Shown: positions 51,676 to 63,689, counted from the first letter of the stretch. The stretch is DNA of 64,000 nt from Ophiura sarsii (GCA_035610835.1 CM069454.1:1489117-1553116), one strand, 5' to 3'. The notes: generated by a model not told the origin, from the sequence alone. Made by a program: numbers and translations.

Positions 51676-52855
51676 ATAGTTACGAAAGTCATGATGTACC
51701 GACAAAAAAATCGCAAAAATGACCCAATTTTCTTCTTCTCGTCAGTAGCTGAAATATTAAAAAGTGGGGGTAGCGATGGCATTGTCAACAATAGCTGAAA
51801 AAATCGCCTGGTAGAAATCGCAAATCTACCCAGTCAGAAGTCAAGGCATGAAAATACCGTCTATGTTCGCCCCGGCCGCCAGTGAAGTGAGATTTAAAAA
51901 AAATCAAAAAAAATCGGATCATTTACAACTCGCGATTGTGAAGGATTGCCTCCATCAATTTTTGATCATTTTAGGCTCATTTTGAAGGGGAAGTCCTATT
52001 TATGTAAGATGTCATTTCCGATTTAATAAAAAAACACGATTTTTGTTACTATCTTTGAGTCGATAAAGATGCATTTTCAATGCGATCGTAAACATCGTAT
52101 TTTTGATGATTTTTAGACGTCATAGCAAAAACTTTATGCACAAGAAATGTTCCTAACGTATTAAACTTGATCAAAAATATATTTATTTGTAATACATTTT
52201 TGGACAGGGGTCAGGGCCACGACTTTTATTCACCTATGGTAAAAATATACGCCATTTTCCAAACACACAGAGACTAAATCGGGTTTTTTTCTAAAAAAAG
52301 GTATTCAGCAGGATTCGAACCGAGGAGGGGAGAATCTATTAGATTACTAGTCCATATTCGTAACCGCTCGGCCATAACTACTTACTGACGTGTCTATGTG
52401 TTCTCTATAATAATGAACTAGTGGTGAACTATTGAGTATTCGACGAAATGTAGCCAAAGTGAATCCAGTTTCTAAATTGTATTTTAAATGTGAAAACGGT
52501 GTCGCTGCAAGCTAGGTTTGGATTCAATGTAAAGAGCAATAAATTGATGATCGTGGAAGGTTATTAATTTAAAGCTTTTAATGAGACAGGGGTCAGCGCC
52601 ACGGGAAATATCCCCCTAGTCACATGACGTTGAACCACATTTAAATGCCTTAATGTTGTCATTGTATAAGGCTGACATTTTGGCATAAATTGAATTGCAC
52701 GATATCGACATCCGCTTTTCAAGGGAAAAATAAATTCTCTTCGTATACAATAGACTCACTCAACGTTGGCATCTGACTGTACCGACGGAAGCTCAAGTTT
52801 ACCGACGGGGATATTTCAGGGGGCACCGGCCCCTGGACCCCTGGGTTCGCCACTG
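51606..52855. mobile_element. 1.25-kb element inserted in repeat R, AGCAC duplication
   Basis: The left part has CAGTGGCGTACCCAGC (51611). The right end is the mirror of CAGTGGCGAACCCAGG (52840-52855). AGCAC occurs on both sides (51601-51605, 52856-52860), and repeat R copy 1 shows the uninterrupted TTCAGCACGGTATC. A long G run follows the left end. It contains a tRNA-like stretch at 52302-52381. Confidence 0.8.
52302..52381 (-). pseudogene. tRNA-Ser-like pseudogene
   Basis: On the reverse strand, ATGGCCGAGCGGTTACGAAT resembles the D-arm of a type II tRNA. ACTAGTAATC resembles the tRNA-Ser(GCT) anticodon loop with AGT in place of GCT, followed by an extra arm and CGGTTCGAATCC. The acceptor ends pair at 6 of 7 positions, but the anticodon and T stems are poorly paired. 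I judge it non-functional. Confidence 0.6.
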
Positions 52856-53277
52856 AGCACGGTATCAAATCCACGCCAAAATACAGTCGCTCACACCAGG
52901 CCGTGAAAGCCGTGAACCGCGTAACGTATTTTTGAAGGTACCACTCTCTTTTTTTTAAAGTTTGGAGCAAATCAGCAAATACAAATATCGGTCGTATAGG
53001 AAATAAGAAAATCGATTCAAGGACATATTAGCCGATTGGCTTCTTATTTACATAACAATTGGCCTTTGCAAATCATGTTCATTGATAGACTAGCTAGGGT
53101 CTCCATAGTTCAATTGAACGGAATAGTCAACACAATATATTTATAGGGTATTCTTTATCGCAGTGAAATTGCAAAAGAAGAAAAAAATATCATTCAACAT
53201 TCAATAAATATTGCGAACGATATGCAATCCTGTCAATTTCTAAAAATAAAGTGTTAATAACAAACAGAAAAAAGTAT

Positions 53278-53343
53278 AACAATCCTAGGATTCGAACCAC
53301 TGACCTCATGATTATGAAGCCGGCGCTTTGCCGACTGAGCTAA
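53278..53343 (-). pseudogene. tRNA-like sequence inside repeat R, copy 2
   Basis: Reverse strand: TTAGCTCAGTCGGCAAAGCG, CTTCATAATCATGAGG and GGTTCGAATCC. Counterpart of 47335-47393. It has intact A/B-box-like motifs but an unpaired anticodon stem. Confidence 0.65.
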
Positions 53344-53741
53344 TGAAGACTACACATAGATTTTTAGAAAATAAAATACATAAAGTTAAAAATACGAATA
53401 TCACATGAATCGGGGCAAAAATGCGGGCTAAAATGCTTTATATTTCGATTGTTGTGCGTTTTTAACATAGGATTATCGCCCAAAAGTTGATTATATGCTG
53501 AAGGAGATTGTAATTCTGATTTCATTATAATGCATAACACTACTTTTCGAAACGATTCTAGACACCTTAGTATTTCGTTCGTACATAAAATGTTGGCCAT
53601 TACGTTTTTTCGATTGGAATTCGGCGCGGCAAATCTATTGCACCATGGGTATTATTACATGGAAACACGGAGACTCAGATACGTAGGGAGTCATGTGATT
53701 TTTGTCCAGGACAAACACTTGAGATGTACACGCCCCTTTAA

Positions 53742-53980
53742 CACTTTCCACGCGGCAGGCGGCTGCAGACGACATTCCAAAATTTCACAAAATGTTTGAA
53801 AAATGTCAACATTATTTAATTTCATTACCATATTTAGAATCACCATGAGAAATGCATTGACATAAGTACAAACATGCCTAGTATTGAGTCAGTAATCCTT
53901 GAGATAGACTTTGAAAATTGGGAAAGGTTTCTGAAAAATCTGTTTTGTATATGGTAAAACTAATAGCCGCGTGGAAAGTG
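53742..53980. mobile_element. TTAA-flanked element with CACTTTCCACGCGGC ends, copy 2
   Basis: TTAA at 53738-53741 and 53981-53984. The ends CACTTTCCACGCGGC and GCCGCGTGGAAAGTG are exact inverted copies. It is inserted at a TTAA that repeat R copy 1 keeps intact near 46934. Confidence 0.88.
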
Positions 53981-54213
53981 TTAATGACCAACCCTCGTAT
54001 GTTTGAGCTTTTATCTTATTCCTGTCCCACGCCACTTCATTGGCTTTTTTACCAGCCCAATTGTGTTTACTTGTATTTTGATTATTTTCTGAGTTGTAGA
54101 GAACCAATTTATTGGCCCATCGGAGCTCGTTGTACAGTGTTACCAGTTTGATTTGTAATCACTCAGTTCATTAACATGTTGTGTTGGGCTATTGTTCACA
54201 TTTGCTCACATAG

Positions 54214-55239
54214 GGTCATGTGTTTTAAGCTCGCCTCCTTTCGCGTTACACACGGATTTTGGCTTTCGCGACATGAATTTAACTTTACACATTTATATTT
54301 GCTTGTATACCCCCTGAGGTAGTAAAAGTATACATTTTCTGAATGGAAATTGCATGAGGAAACCAAATATGTCATTAAAATTATAGTACGACCAAGAACT
54401 AAAATGGTATGATCGGAAATGTTCGGAAAATATCAGAGTTTTTTAATTTTTAATTTGAGATCCATATATTTTGTATACCTATCCCTATCATTATTTTGTT
54501 TACATATTTGAATTCCTCATGAAATTACCCATTAGATGATATATATTTGTCAAAGTTACTACGTCGGTATGGTAATTATACCGGCTAGTGAATATCTCAA
54601 ATTTCTATTTTATATATTTGTAGAATTTTCAGAAATAATTGTTTAAGGATGAACCCTTCCCTGATATAAACTGCATTTCTGAATTCCTCTAGTTACAAGC
54701 TTTCCAAAAATGTATACTTTTGCTATCATAGGTTGAAAACCTTTTCTGTTATAGTCATTTTTATAAATCCGGTAAATTGAGGCTGATTATTCATGTTGAC
54801 TGTGTAGCGAATAGGAAGAAAGCTGATGATCATTGTCTTATCCATAATTAATTAGTTGTTAATAATAGTTGACAAGTCTATTGAACCACACACTTAATGA
54901 CTACTAAATATCCTTTGAAATGGGACCAAAATTGTGTTTTTAACATTAGGGGATGACTAGTTATTGTAAAAAGAACAAAGCATGGGCTTATCCCCATTGA
55001 GTTTGTACAGGCAGCACCCCTTCCAGAAACACCCCTTCCAGCACCACCCCTGGTCCCCAAACATCAAACAGCTGTATCTCCCTTTCTGTATTAGCTATAC
55101 CAATGCCATTTAGCAGGCAGATAGCTTGTCATTAGGGCTTTAAAATGATACCAAATTTGTTGAGATAGCTTTTGTGGTTTTAAAAAAAAAAAATGTAACG
55201 GCACCACCCTATTGGGAGGCGAGTTCATAACGCGTGACC
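54214..55239. mobile_element. 1.03-kb inverted-repeat element
   Basis: GGTCATGTGTTTTAAGCTCG plus CCTCC at the left is mirrored, with about six mismatches, by GGGAGGCGAGTTCATAACGC plus GTGACC at the right. The interior has no recognised gene. CACCCCTTCCAG repeats lie near 55016-55045. Confidence 0.65.
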
Positions 55240-55269
55240 ATATATAAAAAAGAAGAAATAAAAAAGGTT

Positions 55270-55345
55270 TTGCATTGATTAATTATTGTATTGATTAATT
55301 AATGTATTGATTTATTCATGTATTGATTAATTATACTTAGCCACG
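55270..55345. repeat. TATTGATTAATTA short tandem repeat
   Basis: Four imperfect ~17-bp units of TGTATTGATTAATTAA. Confidence 0.8.
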
Positions 55346-55689
55346 TGTTTGTTAAGGTATTTATTATTTTACATTGAGAGTACTAAACAGCACAAGTTCA
55401 TATATACGCCAGCTCAACTGTTGAGTTTGAGTCATTTTATGACATACTTTTTTAAGTGGAAGTTTTGAAGCATAGTTTGAGTTTTATCAATTGAAATATG
55501 CTGAAAGAAAGTTTCACCAATTTCCATAATGTCATGCCATATTCACACTTTCTCCATTTTGCAGGCATTAGATATGGACTTCAATTTTGTTATTGAACTT
55601 TTGAATATTATACTTATACCGTACTTTATTAAAAGATAACCCTTAATATAGCCCAATAGCAAGCGAAAATATAAAAACAAAACTTAATG
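55346..55689. other. no gene recognised
   Basis: AT-rich, without an assignable open frame or repeat. Confidence 0.4.
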
Positions 55690-56055
55690 AATGAAATCAA
55701 TCATTTATAATATTTGGCTTGATGCTGCAGCTTTCACAAGATAAAAAGATCAATACCTTGTTTGAGGATTGGAATATTAAAGTATTAAAATAGGAAATGG
55801 AGATGGTTGACTGATTGATTAATCGTTGTGTTTTCAACGTTTCAGCATTAGATGGTCACAACGTTTCTACCAATTGAAAATAATAATTTTAACGCTTTTG
55901 ACGTGATGCTGCAGCTTTCACAAGATAAAAAATCAATACCCTGTTTGAGGATTGAAATATTGAAATATTGAAATACGAAATGGAGATGATGATTGACAGA
56001 TTGATTGATTGAATAATCTTTAGACGTTGTCAGCATTTATACGAATTGAATAAAA
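55690..56055. repeat. 184-bp tandem duplication (2 copies)
   Basis: GATGCTGCAGCTTTCACAAG starts at 55721 and 55905. Both are followed by ATAAAAA(G)ATCAATAC and TTTGAGGATTG sequences and end near AGACGTTGTCAGCATT-like phrases. Confidence 0.85.
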
Positions 56056-56574
56056 AACACTATTTTTAAATGCTGTCAACTATCTTTTGAGAGAGAAAAA
56101 TACCAGCAAATTTATTAGAGGGCACGTTTATTTTAAAAAACAACCTTGCCATAGTTCTTCACAAGCAGTCGGTATGATGTTCAGGACGGTCGCAAAGATA
56201 ATCGCAGTCATTCTTAATACCGTTAACAATGTCATGTAATTTGATATAATACGAGTATAAAACCACATTGCATGGAGTGGTCTTTTAGGACGTAGACTCA
56301 GAACTCTAGGATTACAGAGAATCCTTCGTATAACTGAGCATAATAACTAATCAAACTGTCCTTAGAGGAAGACCTCAGACCGACCATTTTATGCATTAAC
56401 GAAAAGTAGGCATTTCTACAAACACCTATCTCAAGTTTGAACTGCAGTACAAAGCGCATGACGTTGGCAGTTGGGCGTAATCCACAAGGTGTATCTCTAT
56501 GTTTCGAAGGATTCTTGGTTTTCTGGCTTAGCATCAACAAGTTGAGAACAATTGGCCTAGAAATCTAGGGTTGC
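56056..56574. other. no gene recognised
   Basis: Short frames only (for example the minus strand at 56298-56540), without family resemblance. Confidence 0.4.
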
Positions 56575-58650
56575 CTTTGTCGGTGTCTCCACAGCACGGA
56601 CGTCATCGATAATGACAAAATGAGGTAAAGTTGATTCTTTTAGTTATCCGGTTTAGGCGTTTATTTTTTTAGTGACCTTTCCCACAACTACTCATTCCAT
56701 GTTGGCCTATTGGATTAAAGTGTGAAGAGCAAGTGTCATTACTTAATCATGTTTTATTGGTATCAAAAGAGGAGCGATAACTCCAAAACAAAATATCAGA
56801 AATATCAAACTAAACACACAATTGAAAAATTGTAGGGCCACAAGCTTGTTATTTGTATTGAACGGGTACAGCAAAATATGGAGAGCTTATAACTTAAAAA
56901 ATATAAAACATAACTGCTTGATATACCTTAAGTAGTTAAATTGTGCGACCAATCTAATGCCAATTATGGAAATGCACCGATTTGAATAGAGCACGGTCAG
57001 AACTAATTTGTCCCGATTTTAGCAAAACATTACGCATTGCGTGCAAGTTATTGCTGCATTGAGTTTATTCCTCGAAATAACATAATGTTTGGTCAAAATA
57101 AGTTAACTCAAAATTCCATCCTTTGAATAACCACATTTTGCAAAAGTATTCCCGATTTAAAAGGGTTGAATTGTAGGTATTTTGAATCATTAATCAGCAT
57201 TAAATAAGAGTACCCATAGCAGTAACCGTGTTATTGAAAATGTACACAAACAGTATCTATCTGAGCGCCCTGATACCCCGGATCTAATTCCTCTAAATTA
57301 CTTATGGCTGGTATACAATTCCAAAGAAATGGTTTTAACCTGATAAAGAGAATGGCAGTGTCTCAGAAGTTCATTTAATGAATGTTATAAAAGGTTTCCA
57401 CTTTTTTATAATCACAAAATTAAAAAACTTGGATTTTGCTTGCGGTCTGGAGGGACTGGTTGTCGGTAAAGGGTCAAATCAAGTACAAGATCTTGCCGTA
57501 TGCTTTTAAATCTCTTAATACTCATGCTCTCAAGTTGTGTACTGCTTCTAACGGCAGGAATTAAGATAGTAGACGTCGACTCTAAGGCGATGGTTGATCG
57601 CCACACCAATATTTTAGGGATATAGTGTAATCTATGATAGGGCCGAGGCATGTCTGAAGTTTATGACTGAAGTTTTCTGGTCGCACACATCGGCCGTTTT
57701 GATCGCCACACCAATATTTTAGGGCCAAGGTATGTCTGAAGTTTATGACTGAAGTTTTCAAACAAAGCGCCTTTGACCAATTATATTGCTGCTAGTTTAG
57801 ATAGAACCCTTTTGGTCGCTACACTACACAGGCGGATACCAGCCAACAGAACACAAGGCTATCAGTGGGCGAGGTGTTACTTAGATTTTGATACCCAACA
57901 GCTCCCCCACGTATCGCTTGGGTCGACAAGGCAATCGACACTAAGAATCTTGCACAGTGATTCGAACACGTTGGCCGTAGCGGGGCTAGAACTCACAACC
58001 TTTGTATCATGAATACAGTGCCCTATCCACTCGACCACACAGTCATGCCTTGGCCCTATCATGTAGTACACTATTTCCCTGAACTATTTGTGTGGCGATC
58101 GCCCCTGCACCCCGCTGATGTTTCCTTGTGCGATCAAAATAGGCGATATGTGCGACCAGAAAACCTCAGTCCACAACTTTAGACATGCTTTGATACAGAT
58201 TGAGATAGAAATTAGCTTCAAATTAATTTGTTACCAACACAATGAACTTTCGCTCTAAATATGCATTTCAAGTCGATTGGCAGCTTATGAAATATGAAAT
58301 CTATTGCATTTTTATATCATAACAATATTATTGAAATATATAGTTTGAAATTAAAGATTCCATATTTACGTGTATTTATAATTATGGGAATTGCATGAAA
58401 CTATTTATTTTCCGTAGCATATTTTCAAATCATGTTCTTCTCTGTGCAGTGACGTCAGCGCATATTTAATTGATCACACCTTATTATGTCGGACGTCATC
58501 GACGACTTAACAATCACAGATAAGATGTATCTCCGTCAATCGACCGCCGAATACAAAAAAAAGTTCTACCGTCACTGCACAGAGTTGAACTATGAATAGC
58601 TCTGCGGTAATTAATGTTTGGCTCCTGATCCTAAATTGCCACTCAAAGAT
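56575..58650. repeat. composite dispersed repeat, copy 2
   Basis: Colinear with 11185-13070 plus 14870-14980: CACGGACGTCATCGATAATG, CAAGGTATGTCTGAAGTTTA, then the TGACGTCAGCGCATATTTAA block and TCTACCGTCACTGCACAGAG. It lacks the mariner-like insertion of copy 1 and carries a tRNA-derived insertion at 57978-58046. No intact frame. Confidence 0.78.
57978..58046 (-). pseudogene. tRNA-derived sequence (Met-like anticodon) within the composite repeat
   Basis: Reverse strand: GGTCGAGTGGATAGGGCACT (D-arm/A box), CTGTATTCATGATACAA (4 of 5 stem pairs, CAT in the anticodon position) and GAGTTCTAGCCCC (B-box-like). The acceptor stem is not evident, and the copy-1 repeat lacks it. Likely a SINE head. 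Confidence 0.6.
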
Positions 58651-60268
58651 TTAAGAGTCATCTCAGGTAAATATCGAGTATGGGTGGCAAAGCTCGCCGA
58701 TTTTTTTCTTCTTTTTTTCCTGGCCAGGTTGAAGTACTTTGGTAGCATATCAGAAAAAAGAGATTAGTTGGTTAATCTTTTACTCGTTGCCATGGCAACA
58801 GCCCAATTTATATTTTAGCCATTTTTTGGTCAATATCAGTTAAAAATAGTCGAAATTTACTGCACATTCGTTATCTTATTGCAGCAATATGCAAGATTTT
58901 TTTTCAAAAGTAGCTATTACTTGATAAAGACACATCTTTATGAGATGACTACAAGTCTCGAATACTGTGTTTGGTAGCATGATTCTGATCATCTCCATTT
59001 GTAGCCATTTTTTAGGGGGTTTTGTCCGTATGTGTTGTGTTATCACGGACCAGTTACTGCCTTTTATCGTGGCTTTTTATCGTATTTTTTGTGGCACAAG
59101 AATCTTGAAAAGTAAGGACGTTGGTTGAAGGAAATTTTGATAAGTTGTGTATTATATTGATACCTACTGCATGAGCATATTTTTGAGGTCCAGAATTAGG
59201 CGTTACTAAGATGTTTTTGGGCCGTAACCAAGGCACGTTCTCTGTTTCACATTTAGGTATATGTGTTAGGATGTACAGTAATGCGCCCCTACGATAGTTT
59301 CTACGCATAAAGAAGTAGACCCCGAATTACATGGAATTAAAATGTGGTTTGTGTTATTGTATTTATTGTATTTCATCAATCATTTTCCTCTCATTCTTCT
59401 CACTGGCATAATATGTTGGTGTTTGTTGTCATTTATACGCTATTTATAAGGTTATTTGCCTACGTTAATGAATGCGGATAGTTATAGTCAATTATAATTC
59501 AAGCAAATCGGCTGGCGTGAGTTCATTGATACCATGAGCTCACGTAGTCCTTTTCAGTACTTCTTCAGGCAAATGAATAAGGGGGAACCATACCAAAAAG
59601 ACAAGGCTATCATGTGACTAATTTTAACATAATAATTAATGTCTAAATTCGGTTTTTCACGGACATATCGGACAGGTTTAACTTAAAAAATGAGTGCTCA
59701 CCTGTTTCTTGACCCATATGCATCTATTATTCGGATGAAATTCAATCCGGTAGCCTTACATGCTTACACAGAAAAACAAAATTACCAATGTGATTATTGT
59801 TTTTTAAGATGGCCGACGAAGATTTTGTCTGAGACTAGTACGTATATATACCACTCTCAGGATTTTGTATTAATACCACAGTTGTTTACTTGCTAGTCAT
59901 AAATAAAAAGATCCAATGCGACTTTTCTGAACCACTTTTGCTAGCTCTTAGTTTCATAGCAATGTCATGAATTCCAAAGAGAACATAAAAGGACAAGTTT
60001 GAGTCTCCAAAAATGTGAGTGAGTCCATGGACGGTGGGACCAAGCGGGCCATAAAAATGATTCCCTTCCAACATTGTACTTTTACCCGATACCCAAATTA
60101 TAGATTTGGTACCAATCTATCGAAACTAGAGCTTACATCAGTTACGAAAATGAAAATACCCGGCGAAGAATCACATTTTAGCGAAAGAGTAAAAATAATG
60201 CACAGATTAAATACAAAATAAATAAATTTCAAATGAATCTCCACATTAAATGTGCATTAAATAATCGT
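58651..60268. other. gene-free stretch
   Basis: AT-rich sequence with only short frames on both strands and no recognised family. No tandem repeats or element ends were identified. This is the longest featureless part of the window. Confidence 0.5.
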
Positions 60269-60380
60269 GATTTAGCCGACAATATTTTTTAAAATAAGCT
60301 TATTATTATTTTTTATTATTTTTATTTTGATGAATGAAATGATGGATAATTCAAGAATCAAATGTTTAGAGACATTTTGG
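60269..60380. repeat. left flank copy of the 145-bp array
   Basis: TTTTGATGAATGAAATGATG, GATAATTC and AATCAAATGTTTAGAGACAT recur at 62770-62890 on the other side of the array, in the same orientation. Confidence 0.8.
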
Positions 60381-60544
60381 GAATCTCGGGTCCCAAAATG
60401 GGCCCCGGGATATCGACTTAGTCTAAAAAATGATGGATACCATGATGAAATGTGTCCCGATGTGATTTTTTGGATGATTTCACATTTTGAGCTACTTATA
60501 AAGTCTGTGTACTGTATTCCCTTTACGAAAATGCAATCACCAAA

Positions 60545-60780
60545 ATGTGATTGCAGCAAGGTGGTACCAGGTTGCACAAGGTTGTCGCACGGTTGCGTAA
60601 GGTTGCACAAGTTTGTCACAGGTTGTCGCACGGTTGCGTAAGGTTGCACAAGTTTGTCGCAAGGTTGCACAAAGGTTGTGGATGATTGCTTCAAGGTTGC
60701 GCAACCTTCTCAGAACAACCAAACTGGTTGCGCAAGGTTGTATTTTTCCAAATTTAACCTTGCGCAAGGTTGCAGAATTG
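60545..60780. repeat. GGTTGCGCAAGGTTG-type short repeat
   Basis: AAGGTTGCACAAG, GGTTGTCGCACGGTTGCGTA and related 11-13-bp phrases repeat about 15 times. It includes the palindrome AGGTTGCGCAACCT at 60694. A copy of GTTGTCGCACGGTTGCGTAA occurs twice 45 bp apart. Confidence 0.8.
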
Positions 60781-62710
60781 ATTGCGATTTTCATAAGGGA
60801 GGGGTCAAACTGCAACACATTTGACGCAGAAAAAAAATGTCCAGCAATTTAGCCTAAAGAAATGAATGGACACCATAAAATGTGTACCGATTTGAATTTT
60901 TGGGATTTTTTTCACATTTTGAGCTACGTATGAAGTCTGTGTAGCTAACCGGTCAAACCGCAACATATTTGACGGAGAAGAAAAAAATCTGACAATTTAG
61001 CCTAAAAAATGACAGACACCATAAAATGTGTCCTGATTTGATTTTTTGGATATGATTTCACATTTTGAGCTATGTATAAAGTCTGTGTAGCTAGCCGGTC
61101 ATACTGCAACACATTTGACGGAGAAAAAAAATTCATACAATTTAGCCTAACAAATGACAGACACCATAAAATGTATCCTGATTTGATTTTTTGGACATGA
61201 TTTCACATTTTGAGCTGCGTATCAAGTCTGTGTAGCTAACGGGTCAAACCGCAACACATTTGACGGAGAAAAAAACATTCCGGCAATTTAGCCTAAAAAA
61301 TGGCGGACACCTTGAAATGTGTCCCAATTTGATTTTTTGGATATGATTTCACATTTTGAGCTACGTATGAAGTCTGTGTAGCTAGCCGGTCATACTGCAA
61401 CACATTTGACGGAGAGAAAAAAAATCCGACAATTTAGCCTAAAAAATGACAAACACCATAAAATGTGTCCTGATTTGATTTTTTGGACATGATTTCACAT
61501 TTTGAGCTGCGTATCTGTGTAGCTAACGGGTCAAACCGCAACACATCTGACGGAGAAAAAAACATTCCGGCAATTTAGCCTAAAAAATGGCGGACACCAT
61601 GAAATGTGTCCCGATATGATTTTTTGGATATGATTTCACATTTTGAGCTACGTATAAAGTCTGTGTAGCTAGACGGTCATACTGCAACACATTTGACGGA
61701 GAAAAAAAAATCTGGCAATTTAGCCTAAAAAATGACGGACACCATAAAAAGTGTCCCGATTTGATTTTTTGGATATGATTTCACTTTTTGAGCTACATAT
61801 AAAGTCTGTGTAGCTAACGGGTCAAACCGCAACACATTTGACTGGGAGAAAAAGAAATCTGGCAATTTAGCCTAAAAAATGACGGACACCATAATAATGT
61901 GTCCCGATTTGATTTTTTGGATTTGATTTCACATTTTGAGTTACGTATAAAGTCTGTGTAGCTAACGGGTCAAACTGCAACACATTTGACGGAGAAAAAA
62001 TAATTCCGGCAATTTAGCCTAAAAAATGACAGACCCCATAAAATGTGTCCCGATTTGATTGTTTGGATATGATTTCATTTTTTGAGCTGCGTATGTAGCT
62101 AACGGGTCAAACCGCAACACATTTGACGGAGAAAAAACATTCTGGCAATTTAGCCTAAAAAATGGTGGACACCATGAAATGTGTCCCGATTTCATATTTT
62201 GGATATGATTTCACATTTTGAGCTACATATAAAGTCTGTGTAGCTAGCCGGTCATACTGCAACACATTTGACGGAGAAAACAAATCCGACAATTTAGCCT
62301 AAAAAATGACAGACACCATAAAATGTGTCCTGATTTGACTTTTTGGACATGATTTCACATTTTGAGCTACGTATAAAGTCTGTGTAGCTAACCGGTCAAA
62401 CCGCAACATATTTGACGGAGAAAACAAATCCGGCAATTTAGCCTAAAAAATGAGTGACACCATAAAATGTCTCCCGATTTGATATTTTAGATATGATTTC
62501 ACTTTATGAGCTACGTATAAAGTCTGTGTAGCTGACTGGTCAAACCGCAACAAATTTGATGGAGAAAAAAATTCCGGCAATTTAGCCTAAAAAATGACGG
62601 ACACCATAAAATGTGTCCCGATTTGATTTTTTTGATATGATTTCACTTTTTGAGCTACGTGTAAAGTATGTGTATAATGAACTGATCAAACCGCAACACA
62701 TTTGACGTAT
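60781..62710. repeat. 145-bp satellite, ~13 copies
   Basis: Each unit runs CGCAACACATTTGACGGAGA, CAATTTAGCCTAAAAAATGA, CACCATAAAATGTGTCC, TTTCACATTTTGAGCTACGT, AAGTCTGTGTAGCTA. The CAACACATTT point recurs at 60961 (as CAACATATTT), 61107, 61252 and 61398. GGTCAAACCGC and GGTCATACTGC units alternate through the first half, giving a ~290-bp dimer. Confidence 0.95.
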
Positions 62711-62759
62711 CAAATGATGTTCGCATTTCAAATTTTATCTCCAATATAAGTGTACATTA

Positions 62760-62892
62760 AATAATCGTGATTTAGCCAAAAAGGTGTTTTTAAGTAAGCT
62801 TATTTTTATTATTTTTGTTTATTATTTTGATGAATGAAATGATGGATAATTTTCAAATCAAATGTTTAGAGACATTTCGAGAATCAAACTAT
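62760..62892. repeat. right flank copy of the 145-bp array
   Basis: Direct repeat of 60269-60380, with TAATCGTGATTTAGCC preceding both copies. Confidence 0.8.
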
Positions 62893-63557
62893 CCATTATA
62901 ACAACACATCGCTAACAATGTGAGTGTGACAGTCATCGAATCTGGTTCCGCTGGGATCCTAAAGTACCACATTAAACATGTCTACCGAAACCGCTCAACC
63001 AAAAACCATGCAACCCGATAACCACAAAAAACGCGAACCGCAAAGCCCGAGAACCGCTCTAGTTATACTTTAGACACAAATAAAAAAAATAAAAAAATAA
63101 AAAATGTTTTGATGTATTTTCGGACCTGGCAACACTGCTAGTTTTGACATATTAAGAAAAATGATATTTTAGCCTATCTTTGCATCTTGTAAAAACTACT
63201 TGCCAGAGCATTCAGGATATTGTCCTCATAGGAGGAGGGAGAGATGACTTTACCCTACTCATATCTGATGAAAAACAGCTTGGGGTATTATATACTTTAA
63301 CGGCAGTGTTGCCAGATAATGACGCATTTTGGAAAAATTACAATATTTCGTTTGTTACAAATAATGACATTCATTTTGATACTGAAGCCATTTTATTACG
63401 ACAAATTGGATTTAGTATATACCAGATGTTCCAGGGACTTCCATAGATACCCGTTAAGTAAAGCAGGTGGTAATATAGGGCCTATACTTCTACTCTTGTT
63501 GCCAGAAAGTTCATAGTTCGGCAACATTGCTATATTCAGTTAATTTGATTTCGTATA

Positions 63558-63560
<3 letters not shown>
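62893..63560. other. unassigned stretch with one open frame
   Basis: TGGCAACACTGC (63127-63138) and GCAGTGTTGCCA (63303-63314) are exact inverted copies, and CGGCAACATTGCTA recurs at 63519. A plus-strand frame at 63180-63446 (88 codons, starting at TTG rather than ATG) overlaps the right copy. I recognise no family in it and do not call a gene. Confidence 0.45.
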
Positions 63561-63588
<28 letters not shown>

Positions 63589-63616
63589 AAGGGGGGGGGG
63601 GGTGCAAGTTGCACCC
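63561..63616. repeat. poly-G tract and hairpin
   Basis: About 42 bases, nearly all G with one AA interruption, followed by the perfect stem GGTGCAA-G-TTGCACC. Confidence 0.85.
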
Positions 63617-63689
63617 CCAGTACTAAACCAAACCAACATTTTAGGTGTCTTTTAGGGTCCTTAAACACATTTTAGATGTTAACAGTGAA

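Larger units (their letters stand above)
51545..53741. repeat. dispersed repeat R, copy 2, inverted relative to copy 1
   Basis: Mirrors 46930-47855 once an insertion at 51606-52855 is removed. Matching points include ATGATGAGTTCAGCAC (51590), GGTATCAAATCCACGCCAAA (52861), the tRNA-like segment (53278) and GAGATGTACACGCCCCTTTA (53721). Confidence 0.85.

Noticed and set aside
52302..52381. A functional tRNA-Ser gene
   Set aside because: The acceptor stem nearly pairs, but the T and anticodon stems are poor and the anticodon would not be a serine one. It lies inside a transposable element.
63180..63446. 88-codon frame with a protein-like composition
   Set aside because: No recognised family, a non-ATG start, and overlap with an inverted-repeat arm. 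It could be an exon, but nothing supports it.
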